Shown piece after piece: positions 15,911 through 24,541 of a stretch of 64,000 nt of DNA (positions are counted from its first letter, which is position 1; every line of letters begins with the position of its first letter). Made by a program: the position numbers and the translations under genes. This DNA is from Mesobacillus jeotgali. GTDB taxonomy: Bacteria; Bacillota; Bacilli; Bacillales; Cytobacillaceae. Location of the stretch: NCBI RefSeq assembly GCF_900166585.1, contig NZ_FVZC01000007.1, forward strand, positions 496,001 through 560,000. Reading direction: 5' to 3'. The notes under the pieces were generated by a model, which was not told where the DNA came from, made no database searches, and was given only the letters and a program-made list of their open reading frames with translations.

Positions 15911-17068
15911 ATGAGGGAAAGTGCTTATGCAGTCGCAATAATAGCAGGACTAGTCATGACAGCAGTGCAGCCTGCGGCATCCGCAGAGCTTACGGAAATT
16001 CGGGAGCAACGACTTAATCTCAAACAGGAATTTTCGACAAAAGAAGAACAAATTGATGCAATGGATGAGGCAGAAAAGCAGTATCTATCCGAACTGAAGG
16101 CACTGGACGATGAGATGTCAGAACTGAATCAGAAAATCCGTGACTTCCAAAACGTCCTGGATGATGCAAAAATGGAAATTGAGGATATGAAAAAGGAAAT
16201 CCACCTGCTCAGCTCCAACAACACGCAACGAGAGCGGTGGATTAAAGAACGGCTGCGGACGATGCAGGTCAATGATGGCTTGGGAATGTATGTAGATTTG
16301 ATATTTGATTCGAAAAATTTATCTCAACTGTATGATACGGCCAATGCGGTGAGTACCATCATAAAAGCAGATCAAGATTTACTCGCTAAACATAGGAAAG
16401 CGCTTAAAACCCTTAAGGAACAGGAAACGCAGCTCTGGCAGAAGACCATGCAGCTTGAGAAGGAATACAGTCAAATGCAGGCACTGCAGGCCGAATTGCA
16501 AAAGAAGCTGGAGGAAAAACAGCGCCTGCTAGATTCGGTTCATGAAACAAAGCGGGAAAGTGAATCACAGCTAATGGATATGTATGAAGTCTATGTCAAC
16601 CTCGCTTCTCAGGAGATTGCAATTTTAAAAGAAAATCAAAGAGTCGAGTATGGCTCCCCTGAATCTGAGGGCGTTTTTATTATACCAGCTATGGGAGAGC
16701 TGACATCTGGCTACGGTCCAAGGTGGGGAAGGCTTCACGCAGGCATTGACATCGCGGATGAATCTCCCGAAACGAAAGTGGTCGCAGCTGCTTCCGGAAC
16801 CGTCATCCGTTCCTATTACTCTGCTACATACGGAAACTGTGTCCTGATCACCCACAAGATGAACGGCAAGACCTTCACCACCCTATACGCCCATCTCGAA
16901 AAAAGCACAGTCACAACAGGCCAGTATGTTAAAAAAGGTGAGATGCTCGGCTATATGGGCAATACCGGAGACAGCCGAGGCCAGCATCTGCATTTTGAGG
17001 TCCATGAAGGCCAGTGGAATTATGAAAAATCAAACAGCGTTGATCCGCTGCTATATGTGAAAAAATAA
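15911..17068 (+). CDS. Secreted M23 peptidase with coiled-coil N-terminus (EnvC/NlpD type)
   Basis: A 385-residue exported protein. Residues 1-25 are a signal peptide ending near ASA. Residues ~28-245 form long heptad coiled coils (EIREQRLNLKQEF, then LQAELQKKLEEKQRLLDSVHE). The C-terminal ~120 residues are an M23 (LytM) metallopeptidase: GRLHAGIDIADE provides the HxGxD zinc ligands and GQHLHFEVH the second HxH motif. It should cleave peptidoglycan cross-bridges, or activate an amidase. The start follows AGGGGG. Confidence 0.92.
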   Translation: MRESAYAVAIIAGLVMTAVQPAASAELTEIREQRLNLKQEFSTKEEQIDAMDEAEKQYLSELKALDDEMSELNQKIRDFQNVLDDAKMEIEDMKKEIHLLSSNNTQRERWIKERLRTMQVNDGLGMYVDLIFDSKNLSQLYDTANAVSTIIKADQDLLAKHRKALKTLKEQETQLWQKTMQLEKEYSQMQALQAELQKKLEEKQRLLDSVHETKRESESQLMDMYEVYVNLASQEIAILKENQRVEYGSPESEGVFIIPAMGELTSGYGPRWGRLHAGIDIADESPETKVVAAASGTVIRSYYSATYGNCVLITHKMNGKTFTTLYAHLEKSTVTTGQYVKKGEMLGYMGNTGDSRGQHLHFEVHEGQWNYEKSNSVDPLLYVKK

Positions 17069-17071
17069 GCC

Positions 17072-17105
17072 AGGTTTCCTTTGTGAATCTGGTTTGTTCA
17101 TTTTG
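17072..17105 (+). terminator. Terminator of the M23 peptidase gene
   Basis: CCAGGTT / AATCTGG (7 bp, one G-U) immediately after the stop, followed by TTTGTTCATTTT. Confidence 0.55.
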
Positions 17106-17198
17106 TGTTTTGTCTACGCTGCAAGTTTTAATCGAAGAGTAGATAACTTAAAGTTCAGTGACCAACTAAGTAGTCAGGGCATTTTAGTAAAAAACAGA

Positions 17199-17241
17199 AT
17201 CTCTTGATGTAACCATAAGTAGTTGCACAAGAGGTTTTTTA
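17199..17241 (+). terminator. Second terminator-like hairpin before the lasso locus
   Basis: CTCTTG (17201) pairs with CAAGAG (17228), followed by GTTTTTT. The stem is short with a long loop, so it is a weaker call. It would insulate the lasso promoter at 17312. Confidence 0.45.
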
Positions 17242-17311
17242 TAAAAGAAATGTCGAAAATACAGTTATAATGACTGTTAAAATTTTTATGGAAAATATTC
17301 TTTTGAACATG

Positions 17312-17386
17312 TTGACACTTACAAATTGAGATGGTATTTTTATCATATGTTCTATATAAAGAACAAAAATATTCTTTATCAAGACA
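17312..17386 (+). promoter_or_regulatory. Promoter and SinR-type operator of lasso locus 1
   Basis: TTGACA at 17312-17317, a 17-base spacer, then TATTTT at 17335-17340. The perfect palindrome GTTCT-ATATAA-AGAAC (17349-17364) lies eight bases past the -10, near the expected transcription start. An imperfect copy (ATTCT-TTATCA-AGAC) begins at 17371. The arrangement predicts repression. The same palindrome occurs at the second lasso locus and the EPS promoter. The rest of the 17069-17415 gap holds only the two hairpins listed. Confidence 0.7.
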
Positions 17387-17415
17387 AAATGTATTTAGCA
17401 TGGCAGGAGGATACC

Positions 17416-19350
17416 ATGAGCGCAATTGCAGGAATCATTAATTTAACAAAAGAGCCGGTTCTCTTCGAGCATGGAAGGAACATAATGAAAGGCCTTGAGA
17501 AGTTCCCGGCAGATGATATCCAAGTCTGGCACAAACACAATGCCTTCATTGGAAACCATGCACAATGGATCACTCCAGAGTCAGTGGGCGAACAACAGCC
17601 ATTTTATGATTCCGAAAGGCAATGCGTCATCACTTCAGATGCCATCATAGATAACAGGGAAGAACTATTCGAAAAGCTCCAAGTCGAGCGGTCAAGACAA
17701 AAACACATGCCTGACTGCCAGCTCATTTTGCTAGCTTACTATAAATGGGGAGAAGACTCCCCAAAACACCTTGTAGGCGATTTCGCGTATATGATCTGGG
17801 ATGAGAGAAACCAGAAACTATTTGGTGCAAGGGATTTTTCAGGTTCACGGACTTTGTATTATTACAATGACAATGATAGATTTGCATTTTGTACCACCAT
17901 TATGCCATTGTTTACGCTGCCAGGGGTTAAGAAGGAATTGAATGAGCAGTGGATGGCAGAGTTTTTGGCTATACCTGTAAACTTTGAATCAATTAATCTT
18001 TCATCCACCACTTATAAGAATATACAGCAATTGACGCCTTCCCACTCTATATCAATTATTGAAGGAAGAATTAAATTAACGAGATATTGTAACTTCTATG
18101 AGAAAGAAGAGAAACTTAAGCTTAAATCCGATGCCGAATATGAAGAGGCATTTCGAGAGGTTCTTGATAAGGCCGTAAGAGCAAGAATCAGGACTCATCG
18201 AAATGTCGGTGCACATTTAAGTGGGGGGTTGGACTCAGGATCAGTTGCAAGCATGGCCTCTAGAGCTCTTAAAAATGAGAATAAAAGATTAAATACCTTT
18301 AGTTATGTTCCGGTATATGGTTTTCAGGATTGGACTCATAAAAGCAGAGTTGCTGATGAAAGCTCTTACGTTAGGGAAACTGTTAATTTTGTAGGTAACA
18401 TAAATGATCGTTATTTGAGCTTTGATGGGAGAAGTCCATTTACTGAGATTGATGAGTGGCTTGAAACTCTTGAAATACCATATAAATTTTTTGAAAATAC
18501 TTTTTGGTTAAGAGGCATTTATGAACAATCCCAACAGCAAGGAATAGGTGTTCTGCTGAATGGTCAAAGAGGAAATTGGACAATTTCATGGGGCCCCTTA
18601 GTAGATTATTATGCTAGCCTTCTAACAAAACTGAAATGGCATCATTTCTATAAGGAACTGAACCAATATAGCAACAATATAGGAGTGCAAAGGTATAAGA
18701 TTTTTAAGTTTTTTTTAAAAAAGGCATTCGGGTTAGAGAACTTGAAAAAAAGAGAGCCGTTGAACTTCCCAGTAATCATAGGATCGGATCTAGCAAAGAG
18801 AACGAAAGTTTTTGACTATCTTCAACAAAATGGAATTGACACGAATTTTACTAAAACCTCTTCGGCATATGAAGTAAAGAAAAGACAGTTTATCCATCCA
18901 TATTATTGGAGTCCAACTGGCATGTATGGAGCTAAATTCTCAGTGAGGTATTCTGTTTGGGATAGAGATCCGACAAATGATTTGAGGGTTGTGAAATTCT
19001 GTTTATCTATTCCAGAGGATCAATTTGTTAAAGATGGATTAGATCGTGCACTCGTCAGAAGAGCTACCAAGGGTTTGTTACCGGATACCATCAGACTCAA
19101 CCAAAAATCCAGAGGGGTTCAAGGTGCGGATGGAGCTTTTAGAATGGAACATTCTTGGAAGGAATTTATAAATGAATTGCAAATAATGGCGAATGATTCT
19201 GAAGTAGGGAACTATTTAAACTTGGAAGTCATAAAAGAGGCAATTGAAAAGATAAAAACGCAAGCAAAACCGGAGTATGCCTTTGATTTTGATTTTCGGA
19301 TTCTAATGCGCAGCTTAATTTTATTCAGGTTCTTAAAAAGAACTAATTGA
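17416..19350 (+). CDS. Lasso peptide macrolactam synthetase (C protein), locus 1
   Basis: A 644-residue asparagine-synthetase-B-like protein. The N-terminal amidotransferase-like domain starts MSAIAGIINL: the Cys2 needed for glutaminase activity is replaced by Ser, as expected for a lasso cyclase. The ATP-pyrophosphatase loop SGGLDSGS is at about residue 269. It should adenylate the core Asp9 side chain and close the ring on the core N-terminus. The start follows CAGGAGGA. The precursor gene begins 15 bases downstream and an RRE gene follows. It is a close paralogue of the protein at 48441, sharing WDRDPTNDLRVV and many other blocks. Confidence 0.93.
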   Translation: MSAIAGIINLTKEPVLFEHGRNIMKGLEKFPADDIQVWHKHNAFIGNHAQWITPESVGEQQPFYDSERQCVITSDAIIDNREELFEKLQVERSRQKHMPDCQLILLAYYKWGEDSPKHLVGDFAYMIWDERNQKLFGARDFSGSRTLYYYNDNDRFAFCTTIMPLFTLPGVKKELNEQWMAEFLAIPVNFESINLSSTTYKNIQQLTPSHSISIIEGRIKLTRYCNFYEKEEKLKLKSDAEYEEAFREVLDKAVRARIRTHRNVGAHLSGGLDSGSVASMASRALKNENKRLNTFSYVPVYGFQDWTHKSRVADESSYVRETVNFVGNINDRYLSFDGRSPFTEIDEWLETLEIPYKFFENTFWLRGIYEQSQQQGIGVLLNGQRGNWTISWGPLVDYYASLLTKLKWHHFYKELNQYSNNIGVQRYKIFKFFLKKAFGLENLKKREPLNFPVIIGSDLAKRTKVFDYLQQNGIDTNFTKTSSAYEVKKRQFIHPYYWSPTGMYGAKFSVRYSVWDRDPTNDLRVVKFCLSIPEDQFVKDGLDRALVRRATKGLLPDTIRLNQKSRGVQGADGAFRMEHSWKEFINELQIMANDSEVGNYLNLEVIKEAIEKIKTQAKPEYAFDFDFRILMRSLILFRFLKRTN

Positions 19351-19365
19351 AGGGAGGTGATAGTA

Positions 19366-19491
19366 TTGAAGAAAAAATGGGAAAAGCCAGAACTAGAAGT
19401 ACTTTCAGTAGGGCTGACCATGGCTGGTCCGGGATTAAAAACCCCAGATGCTGTTCAACCAGACCAGGATGAGACCGTACACTTCAGTTAA
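19366..19491 (+). CDS. Lasso peptide precursor (A), locus 1, paeninodin-like
   Basis: A 41-codon gene with a TTG start behind AGGGAGGTGA. The leader (about 19 residues) has the WxxPxLEVL motif read by lasso RRE proteins and ends LTM, with Thr at the conserved -2 position. The 22-residue core starts AGPGLKTPDAV and ends ETVHFS. Ala1 and Asp9 fit a nine-residue ring. AGPGxxTPDA is the same ring layout as paeninodin. The C-terminal Ser is the residue phosphorylated in that family. No cysteines, so no disulfide is expected. Confidence 0.92.
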   Translation: MKKKWEKPELEVLSVGLTMAGPGLKTPDAVQPDQDETVHFS

Positions 19492-19511
19492 TCTACTATC
19501 TCGAACGCCAC

Positions 19512-19556
19512 AATAGGCCCTTGTTAGTTAAAACTGAATGAGGGCCTATTAATTTG
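19512..19556 (+). terminator. Hairpin downstream of precursor 1
   Basis: Perfect 10-bp stem AATAGGCCCT / AGGGCCTATT with a 19-base loop, followed by AATTTG. With few Ts it may be a partial terminator or an mRNA-stabilising hairpin favouring precursor over the RRE gene. Confidence 0.55.
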
Positions 19557-19617
19557 AATAATAGCTATTTTTACATAAAAATTAAATTTAATAAAATGAA
19601 TCAATGAGGTGAAACTT

Positions 19618-19914
19618 ATGGCAATCAAAGAAAAACTGATTTTAAACCAAACTATTGTTCAACAACCAGGAAATCTAGTAAGTGATATGGACGGAGAAAA
19701 AGTAATGCTAAATATTCAAAATGGAAAATATTATAACTTAGGAGAAGTTGGAGGATTTATTTGGGAGTTAATTGCACAGCCAACTGGAATAAATTCATTG
19801 ATTTTAAGTATAATAGAAAATTATGAAGTTAATCCCTCAGAATGTGAAAAAGAAGTTATTTCTTTTTGTACAGAATTGTATCTTGAAGGCTTAATTGAAG
19901 TAATCAACAACTAA
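19618..19914 (+). CDS. Lasso peptide RRE protein (PqqD-like, B1)
   Basis: A 98-residue PqqD-like RiPP recognition element. DGEKVMLNIQNGKYYNLGEV and GGFIWELIAQPTG show the strand-turn-strand then helix pattern of lasso B1 proteins. It should bind the precursor leader and present it to the B2 protease. The ATG giving MAIKEKL is chosen because AGGTGA lies five bases upstream; a GTG three codons earlier overlaps that site. It is the only complete stand-alone RRE in the window, and the second lasso locus has none, so it probably serves both precursors. Confidence 0.9.
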   Translation: MAIKEKLILNQTIVQQPGNLVSDMDGEKVMLNIQNGKYYNLGEVGGFIWELIAQPTGINSLILSIIENYEVNPSECEKEVISFCTELYLEGLIEVINN

Positions 19915-19928
19915 CGTAGAAAAGGGGA

Positions 19929-20022
19929 TTGACACGTTCTTTATACAGAACTAAAATAGGTATATATTAACATTAATTAAGAACGTTTATTTTTTTTATT
20001 TCGATTGTTCTTTATCTAGAAC
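19929..20022 (+). promoter_or_regulatory. EPS operon promoter with SinR-type operators
   Basis: TTGACA (19929-19934) and TAAAAT (19952-19957) are 17 bases apart. The spacer is almost exactly the palindrome GTTCT-TTATAC-AGAAC (19936-19951). A half-site AGAAC lies at 19980 and a second perfect palindrome, GTTCT-TTATCT-AGAAC, at 20007-20022. Both contain the SinR heptamer GTTCTTT. A repressor bound there would occlude polymerase. Confidence 0.78.
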
Positions 20023-20049
20023 GAAAATCTAAAAGGTGGGTAATAAGCA

Positions 20050-20760
20050 ATGGGTAATGTTAAAAAAGGAACTGCTAAAGAAATTAATTTAAAGGAAATC
20101 TTTTCTGTTATTAAAAAAGGTTTCTGGATCATTGCCATTATTACCGCCTTTTCTGCATTTGCTGGATATTTATATGGTGAGAAGGATGTCACTCTCCTAT
20201 ATCAATCCTCAGCTCGAATAATTATTGGTAAAGAAGCTGATATGAACACACTACAGGTAATATTAAAAGACCCGGTAGTATTGGAGAAGGTTGTTGAGAG
20301 GCTTGGTCTAAATCGAAGCCCAGAATCTCTGGCTAATCAAATTAATGTAGGGATCCTTGAGAGTTCAAAAGTTGTTAACATAAGTGTAACCGATACGGAT
20401 CCTGCAAGAGCAGCAGATATCGCCAACACTACGGCTGAAGAATTTAAGACCGAAATAACTAGATTGCTTGATTTTGATGATATGGAGATATTTTCACCAG
20501 CAAAAATTAATCCCAATCCAATTAATGAGGAAGATAGTAAATTAGGCATTATAGGAATAGTTTTCGGAGTACTTGCTGGAATTGGGTTCGTTTTCTTCCT
20601 GGATTCATTAGATGACACAGTCAGATCACAAAAGGATGTTGAGGATTATCTAGGCCTTCCAGTGGTAGGAAGGATCTCGAAAATGAACAAAAAGAATATT
20701 AAGAAGCAAAGTATTCATCCAATAGACTTCCCGCGAGGTGATTCTGGTGTTCCGAAGTAA
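20050..20760 (+). CDS. epsA: Wzz/CapA-type chain-length modulator of a BY-kinase pair
   Basis: A 236-residue protein with transmembrane helices at ~27-47 and ~168-188 flanking an extracellular domain. A proline-rich segment (SPAKINPNPINEED) before the second helix and the SLDDTVRSQKDVEDYLGLPVVG cytoplasmic tail are typical of YveK/EpsA proteins. It activates the partner kinase and sets polymer length. It is the first gene after the SinR-type promoter and overlaps the kinase gene. Confidence 0.9.
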   Translation: MGNVKKGTAKEINLKEIFSVIKKGFWIIAIITAFSAFAGYLYGEKDVTLLYQSSARIIIGKEADMNTLQVILKDPVVLEKVVERLGLNRSPESLANQINVGILESSKVVNISVTDTDPARAADIANTTAEEFKTEITRLLDFDDMEIFSPAKINPNPINEEDSKLGIIGIVFGVLAGIGFVFFLDSLDDTVRSQKDVEDYLGLPVVGRISKMNKKNIKKQSIHPIDFPRGDSGVPK

Positions 20761-21403
20761 TCGAAGGTCAGCAAATGCAAATCAAAAAAGAAATTTGATC
20801 GTTTATTCCAATCCAGATTCAATCATAGCTGAACAATTTAGGACACTTCGCACCAATATACACTTCTTAACCGGAGGGAACAAGAGTATATTGCTTTTGA
20901 CATCCCCAAGTTCGAGTGAAGGAAAATCCACAGCTGCAGCGAACCTTGCTTTATCTATGGCCCAACAAAAAGAAAAAGTGCTGTTAATTGACGCGAACCT
21001 TAGGGATCCAAATATACACTATATATTTAAAATTTCTAACGGTAAGGGATTAGCGGATGTACTATCTGGTCAAGAAGAATTAAGGAATGCTGTGTACAAC
21101 ACTGAGATTGGAAACTTGGCAATATTGACAAGCGGGCACCTGGATTCTAATCCGGCTGAACTACTTGGTTCAGAATCCATGCAGAAATTATTTCATCAGG
21201 CATTGGAAGAATACGATTATATCTTTATTGACTCCCCCCCTGTATTGGATGTGACAGATACAAAATTACTAGCAAACAAAAGTGATGGTGTAATCCTTGT
21301 TATAGGGGAAGGAAAAACAGCTATTGAAAAAGCAGTAGAAGCTAAAAAGGCTCTTGAGTTTGCTAAGGCAAAGATCTACGGCGTTATATTGAATGAGATT
21401 TAG
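20747..21403 (+). CDS. epsB: BY-family tyrosine kinase of the EPS locus
   Basis: A ~218-residue cytoplasmic P-loop kinase. Walker A is SPSSSEGKST, Walker A' reads LLIDANLRDP (Asn replaces the usual second Asp), and Walker B is YIFIDSPP. The C-terminus ends at ILNEI without the tyrosine cluster seen in most BY-kinases, so autophosphorylation may be limited or elsewhere. I chose the GTG giving MFRSNRR because GAGGTG lies six bases upstream; another GTG nine bases earlier overlaps it. It overlaps the preceding modulator gene. Confidence 0.88.
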   Translation: MFRSNRRSANANQKRNLIVYSNPDSIIAEQFRTLRTNIHFLTGGNKSILLLTSPSSSEGKSTAAANLALSMAQQKEKVLLIDANLRDPNIHYIFKISNGKGLADVLSGQEELRNAVYNTEIGNLAILTSGHLDSNPAELLGSESMQKLFHQALEEYDYIFIDSPPVLDVTDTKLLANKSDGVILVIGEGKTAIEKAVEAKKALEFAKAKIYGVILNEI

Positions 21404-21431
21404 AAAAAGTTATTATTTTTTTTAAGTTTAT

Positions 21432-21447
21432 GTTCGTTATTAAGAAA
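21432..21447. promoter_or_regulatory. Imperfect SinR-type palindrome
   Basis: GTTCG-TTATTA-AGAAA resembles the operators at 19936 and 20007, with one mismatch per arm. It lies between the kinase gene and the EAR-like RNA. A weak or decayed site. Confidence 0.3.
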
Positions 21448-21461
21448 ATAATGTTCGTTTT

Positions 21462-21576
21462 GTGGTGATGTCTCCTAGCCGTTATCAAAGGAGACACTCG
21501 GTCATGCTGTGGGTGGAAAAAACCTTAGACGCTCTGGTCGTCGAGAGTGTGATGTGAGGAGGGGTTAAATGCCCCA
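21462..21576 (+). ncRNA. Candidate EAR (eps-associated) antitermination RNA
   Basis: A structured, GC-richer stretch lies between the second and third eps genes, the position of the EAR element in B. subtilis. Visible helices: GTCTCCT / AGGAGAC (21470-21476 with 21489-21495), CGCTCT / AGAGTG (21530-21535 with 21544-21549, one G-U) and GGGG / CCCC near 21561-21575. EAR promotes readthrough of terminators in long eps operons. The call rests on position and structure, not on an alignment. Confidence 0.6.
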
Positions 21577-21590
21577 TTTTATTATAAAGC

Positions 21591-21640
21591 TTTTACCTAT
21601 CTGTTTTCTGCAAGAACAAATAGGTAAAAACTTTATTTTT
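21591..21640 (+). terminator. Intrinsic terminator downstream of the EAR-like RNA
   Basis: TTTTACCTAT / ATAGGTAAAA (10 bp, 19-base loop) followed by CTTTATTTTT, between the EAR-like element and the next gene. It is a natural target for EAR-dependent readthrough. Confidence 0.55.
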
Positions 21641-21652
21641 AAGGAGGATTAT

Positions 21653-21793
21653 ATGAAGGAAATAGATAAGTTTCCGAAATCGGTGAAAAAGGCAGTGAGG
21701 TACATAAAGCAGGACGCCAGCAAAGAGCAGTTGGAAGAAATCAGGAAACTGATTGACTATGCTATTAAGCTACGGAGTGTGAGATTAGATTAA
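21653..21793 (+). CDS. Small hypothetical helical protein in the EPS operon (46 aa)
   Basis: A 46-residue, highly charged, probably all-helical protein (KFPKSVKKAVRYIKQD, EQLEEIRKLIDYAIKLR). An ideal AAGGAGG site lies before the ATG. It is between the EAR-like RNA and epsC, 20 bases before the latter. I do not recognise the family. Its helical EEIRK segment loosely recalls SinI-type antirepressors, and a SinR-like gene is in the same locus, but the likeness is too weak to assign. Confidence 0.65.
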   Translation: MKEIDKFPKSVKKAVRYIKQDASKEQLEEIRKLIDYAIKLRSVRLD

Positions 21794-21813
21794 AAGAAGA
21801 AAGGAGGCAAAGC

Positions 21814-23640
21814 ATGACATATAGACAGAGGCTTTCGTTATTTATCCTTATTGATTCAGTGATTGTACTGACAGCGATTTTCTTTAGTCATTTACTAGTA
21901 CGTGGAACGATCAATAATTCTCCATGGTTTTATTTGATAAGTGCTACAGCCATTTTGATAAGCCATCATTTTTTTTCTTTTAAATTCAAACTCTATAAAA
22001 AAGCCTGGGAATATGCAAGTGTCGGAGAACTAATCATCATCCTGAAAACTGCATCAGCCTCAATTTTGACGGCAGCTGTATTCCAGGGAGTCATACTCAA
22101 TGAAATTTTTGTAAGGCGATTATCGGTAACATGGCTGCTTTTAGTTTTAATTATTGGCGGGTCAAGGTTTTGCTGGAGGGTTTACAGGGATTTATATTTG
22201 AGTCGTTTAACCTTTAGCAAAAGGACACTAATTATTGGTGCAGGTTCTGCCGGAACTATGGTTGCAAGGCAGTTGCTAAAAAGTAAGGAATCTGACCTCC
22301 AGCCTGTTGGTTTTATTGACGATGATGCCAAAAAGCATCACCTGGATATTATGGGCATACCAGTACTTGGCGGAGTAGGTAAAATCGATGCCATTGTGAA
22401 AAAATATAAAATTGACAACATTGTCATTGCCATTCCTTCATTAAGCAGGAAGGAACTGAATAGCATTTTTAAAGAATGTGCAAAAACGGAAGCCAAGACG
22501 CAAATCCTGCCAATGCTGGAGGATCTTATGACCGGCAAGTTGTCAGTGAACCAATTTCGCGATGTCCAGGTTGAAGATTTACTGGGCAGAGATCCGGTTG
22601 TGTTAAACGATGACAAAATTTCTGAGGATATCACAAACAAAGTAGTACTTGTAACTGGAGCTGGGGGGTCGATCGGTTCAGAAATTTGCAGGCAGATTGC
22701 TCATTTTAATCCTGAAAAATTAGTTCTTTTAGGACACGGTGAGAACAGTATCTACTCAATTGAAATGGAACTTAAAGAAAGTTTTCGAGATTCATCCATA
22801 GAGTTTATTCCTATAATAGCTGAAATCCAGGATGCCAAAAAAATGATGTCCGTGATGGAGGCATTCCAGCCGGATGTTGTCTATCATGCTGCTGCCCATA
22901 AACATGTGCCGTTAATGGAGCGCAATCCTGAAGAAGCAGTAAAAAATAATATGATTGGTACTTTAAATGTAGCAAATGCCGCCAGCTGGCATGGAGTGAA
23001 AACATTCGTGATGATTTCATCCGATAAAGCAGTTAACCCAACAAGTGTGATGGGCGCAACAAAGAGACTTGCGGAGATGATTGTTCAGCATATGGATGAA
23101 AGCAGTAACACGAAGTTCGTTGCGGTCAGGTTTGGTAATGTTCTCGGCAGCCGTGGAAGTGTGATTCCTCTTTTCAAAAGGCAAATCGAGAAAGGCGGTC
23201 CTGTCACGGTAACGCATCCAGAAATGGTACGTTATTTCATGACGATTCCTGAGGCATCAAGGCTCGTGATCCAAGCAGGAGCCCTGGCGCAGGGAGGAGA
23301 AATCTTCGTCCTTGATATGGGGGAACCTGTAAAAATAGTAGACCTGGCCAAAAACTTGATTAAGCTATCAGGTTATTCTGTTGATGAAATCGGAATAGAA
23401 TATACAGGAACAAGACCAGGTGAAAAGCTGTATGAAGAGCTTTTGAAAGATGAAGAAGTGGGAGATCATCAAGTACACCCAAAAATATATGTAGGAAAAA
23501 CATCAGCATTATATATATCCGAGATAGAAGAGATTATCGGTACCTTCTCAAGTATGGAAAAGGAAGAATTGAGAGATCGTTTGTTAGCATTAGCTAATAA
23601 TAGGTTTTCCGAGTCTCCGATTATGTCAATTTCAGTTTAG
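21814..23640 (+). CDS. epsC: Membrane UDP-sugar 4,6-dehydratase (EpsC/CapD/PglF type)
   Basis: A 608-residue protein with four N-terminal transmembrane helices, a CoA-binding-like domain (~residues 130-270; TLIIGAGSAGTMVARQLL) and a C-terminal extended SDR domain (VLVTGAGGSIGSEICRQI). The active-site region contains MISSDKAVNPTSVMGATKR. It should convert UDP-GlcNAc to a 4-keto-6-deoxy sugar. With the EpsN aminotransferase and EpsM acetyltransferase it can make a bacillosamine-type sugar. AGGAGG precedes the ATG. Confidence 0.94.
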   Translation: MTYRQRLSLFILIDSVIVLTAIFFSHLLVRGTINNSPWFYLISATAILISHHFFSFKFKLYKKAWEYASVGELIIILKTASASILTAAVFQGVILNEIFVRRLSVTWLLLVLIIGGSRFCWRVYRDLYLSRLTFSKRTLIIGAGSAGTMVARQLLKSKESDLQPVGFIDDDAKKHHLDIMGIPVLGGVGKIDAIVKKYKIDNIVIAIPSLSRKELNSIFKECAKTEAKTQILPMLEDLMTGKLSVNQFRDVQVEDLLGRDPVVLNDDKISEDITNKVVLVTGAGGSIGSEICRQIAHFNPEKLVLLGHGENSIYSIEMELKESFRDSSIEFIPIIAEIQDAKKMMSVMEAFQPDVVYHAAAHKHVPLMERNPEEAVKNNMIGTLNVANAASWHGVKTFVMISSDKAVNPTSVMGATKRLAEMIVQHMDESSNTKFVAVRFGNVLGSRGSVIPLFKRQIEKGGPVTVTHPEMVRYFMTIPEASRLVIQAGALAQGGEIFVLDMGEPVKIVDLAKNLIKLSGYSVDEIGIEYTGTRPGEKLYEELLKDEEVGDHQVHPKIYVGKTSALYISEIEEIIGTFSSMEKEELRDRLLALANNRFSESPIMSISV

Positions 23641-23652
23641 GGGTGGAAGTAG

Positions 23653-24537
23653 ATGAAAGTAAAAAAAGCAATTATCCCAGCTGCAGGCCTGGGAACAAGG
23701 TTCTTGCCGGCAACAAAAGCAATGCCGAAAGAAATGCTACCGATTGTAGATAAACCAACTATTCAATATATCGTTGAAGAAGCAATTGAGTCAGGAATTG
23801 AGGATATCATCATTGTTACTGGGAAAGGAAAAAGAGCGATTGAAGACCATTTTGACCACTCCTTTGAACTGGAACAAAACCTGTTAGAAAAAGGAAAATT
23901 CGAGTTACTAACTGAGGTCCAAAAGTCTTCAAAACTTGTTGATATCCATTATATCCGTCAAAAAGAGCCAAAAGGTCTTGGCCATGCCATCTGGTGTGCC
24001 AGAAAATTTGTCGGGAATGAACCCTTTGCCGTTCTATTAGGTGATGATATTGTCCAGGCGGAAAAACCTTGCCTCCAACAAATGATGGAGCAGTATGAAA
24101 GATATAATGCTTCGATTCTTGGAGTGCAAAAAGTGAATCCAACTGAAGTATCAAGATATGGGATTGTAGATGGAAACTGTATTGGCGACCGATTTTACAG
24201 TGTCAGCAGTTTAGTAGAGAAACCAGCGATTGAAGAAGCTCCATCAAATCTGGCAATCATGGGCCGATATATCCTGAATCCCAGAATATTTGATATTCTT
24301 AATCAGCAAGAACCCGGTGCTGGCGGAGAAATCCAGTTAACTGATGCAATCGCTGGATTGAACGAATATGAAGCTGTTTATGCATACGACTTTGAAGGCA
24401 CCAGATATGATGTTGGTGAAAAAATGGGTTTTATTAAAACTACGATTGATTTCGCTTTGCAACGGGATGATTTGCGCTCTGACCTGCTAGACTACTTTTC
24501 TTCGATTCTAAACCTTGAAAAAGCAAGGCAGAGTTAA
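23653..24537 (+). CDS. gtaB: UTP--glucose-1-phosphate uridylyltransferase
   Basis: A 294-residue GalU/GtaB nucleotidyltransferase. The start [20 protein letters not shown] and the lysine motif EKP are canonical. It makes UDP-glucose, which GalE downstream (31179) can epimerise to UDP-galactose. It begins 12 bases after epsC. An EPS-dedicated copy is likely in addition to a housekeeping gene. Confidence 0.95.
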   Translation: MKVKKAIIPAAGLGTRFLPATKAMPKEMLPIVDKPTIQYIVEEAIESGIEDIIIVTGKGKRAIEDHFDHSFELEQNLLEKGKFELLTEVQKSSKLVDIHYIRQKEPKGLGHAIWCARKFVGNEPFAVLLGDDIVQAEKPCLQQMMEQYERYNASILGVQKVNPTEVSRYGIVDGNCIGDRFYSVSSLVEKPAIEEAPSNLAIMGRYILNPRIFDILNQQEPGAGGEIQLTDAIAGLNEYEAVYAYDFEGTRYDVGEKMGFIKTTIDFALQRDDLRSDLLDYFSSILNLEKARQS

Positions 24538-24541
24538 ACTT

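Noticed and set aside
17416..19350. Asparagine synthetase B
   Set aside because: Cys2 is absent (MSAIAGI), and a lasso precursor and RRE gene follow directly. asnA at 14718 is the true asparagine synthetase here.
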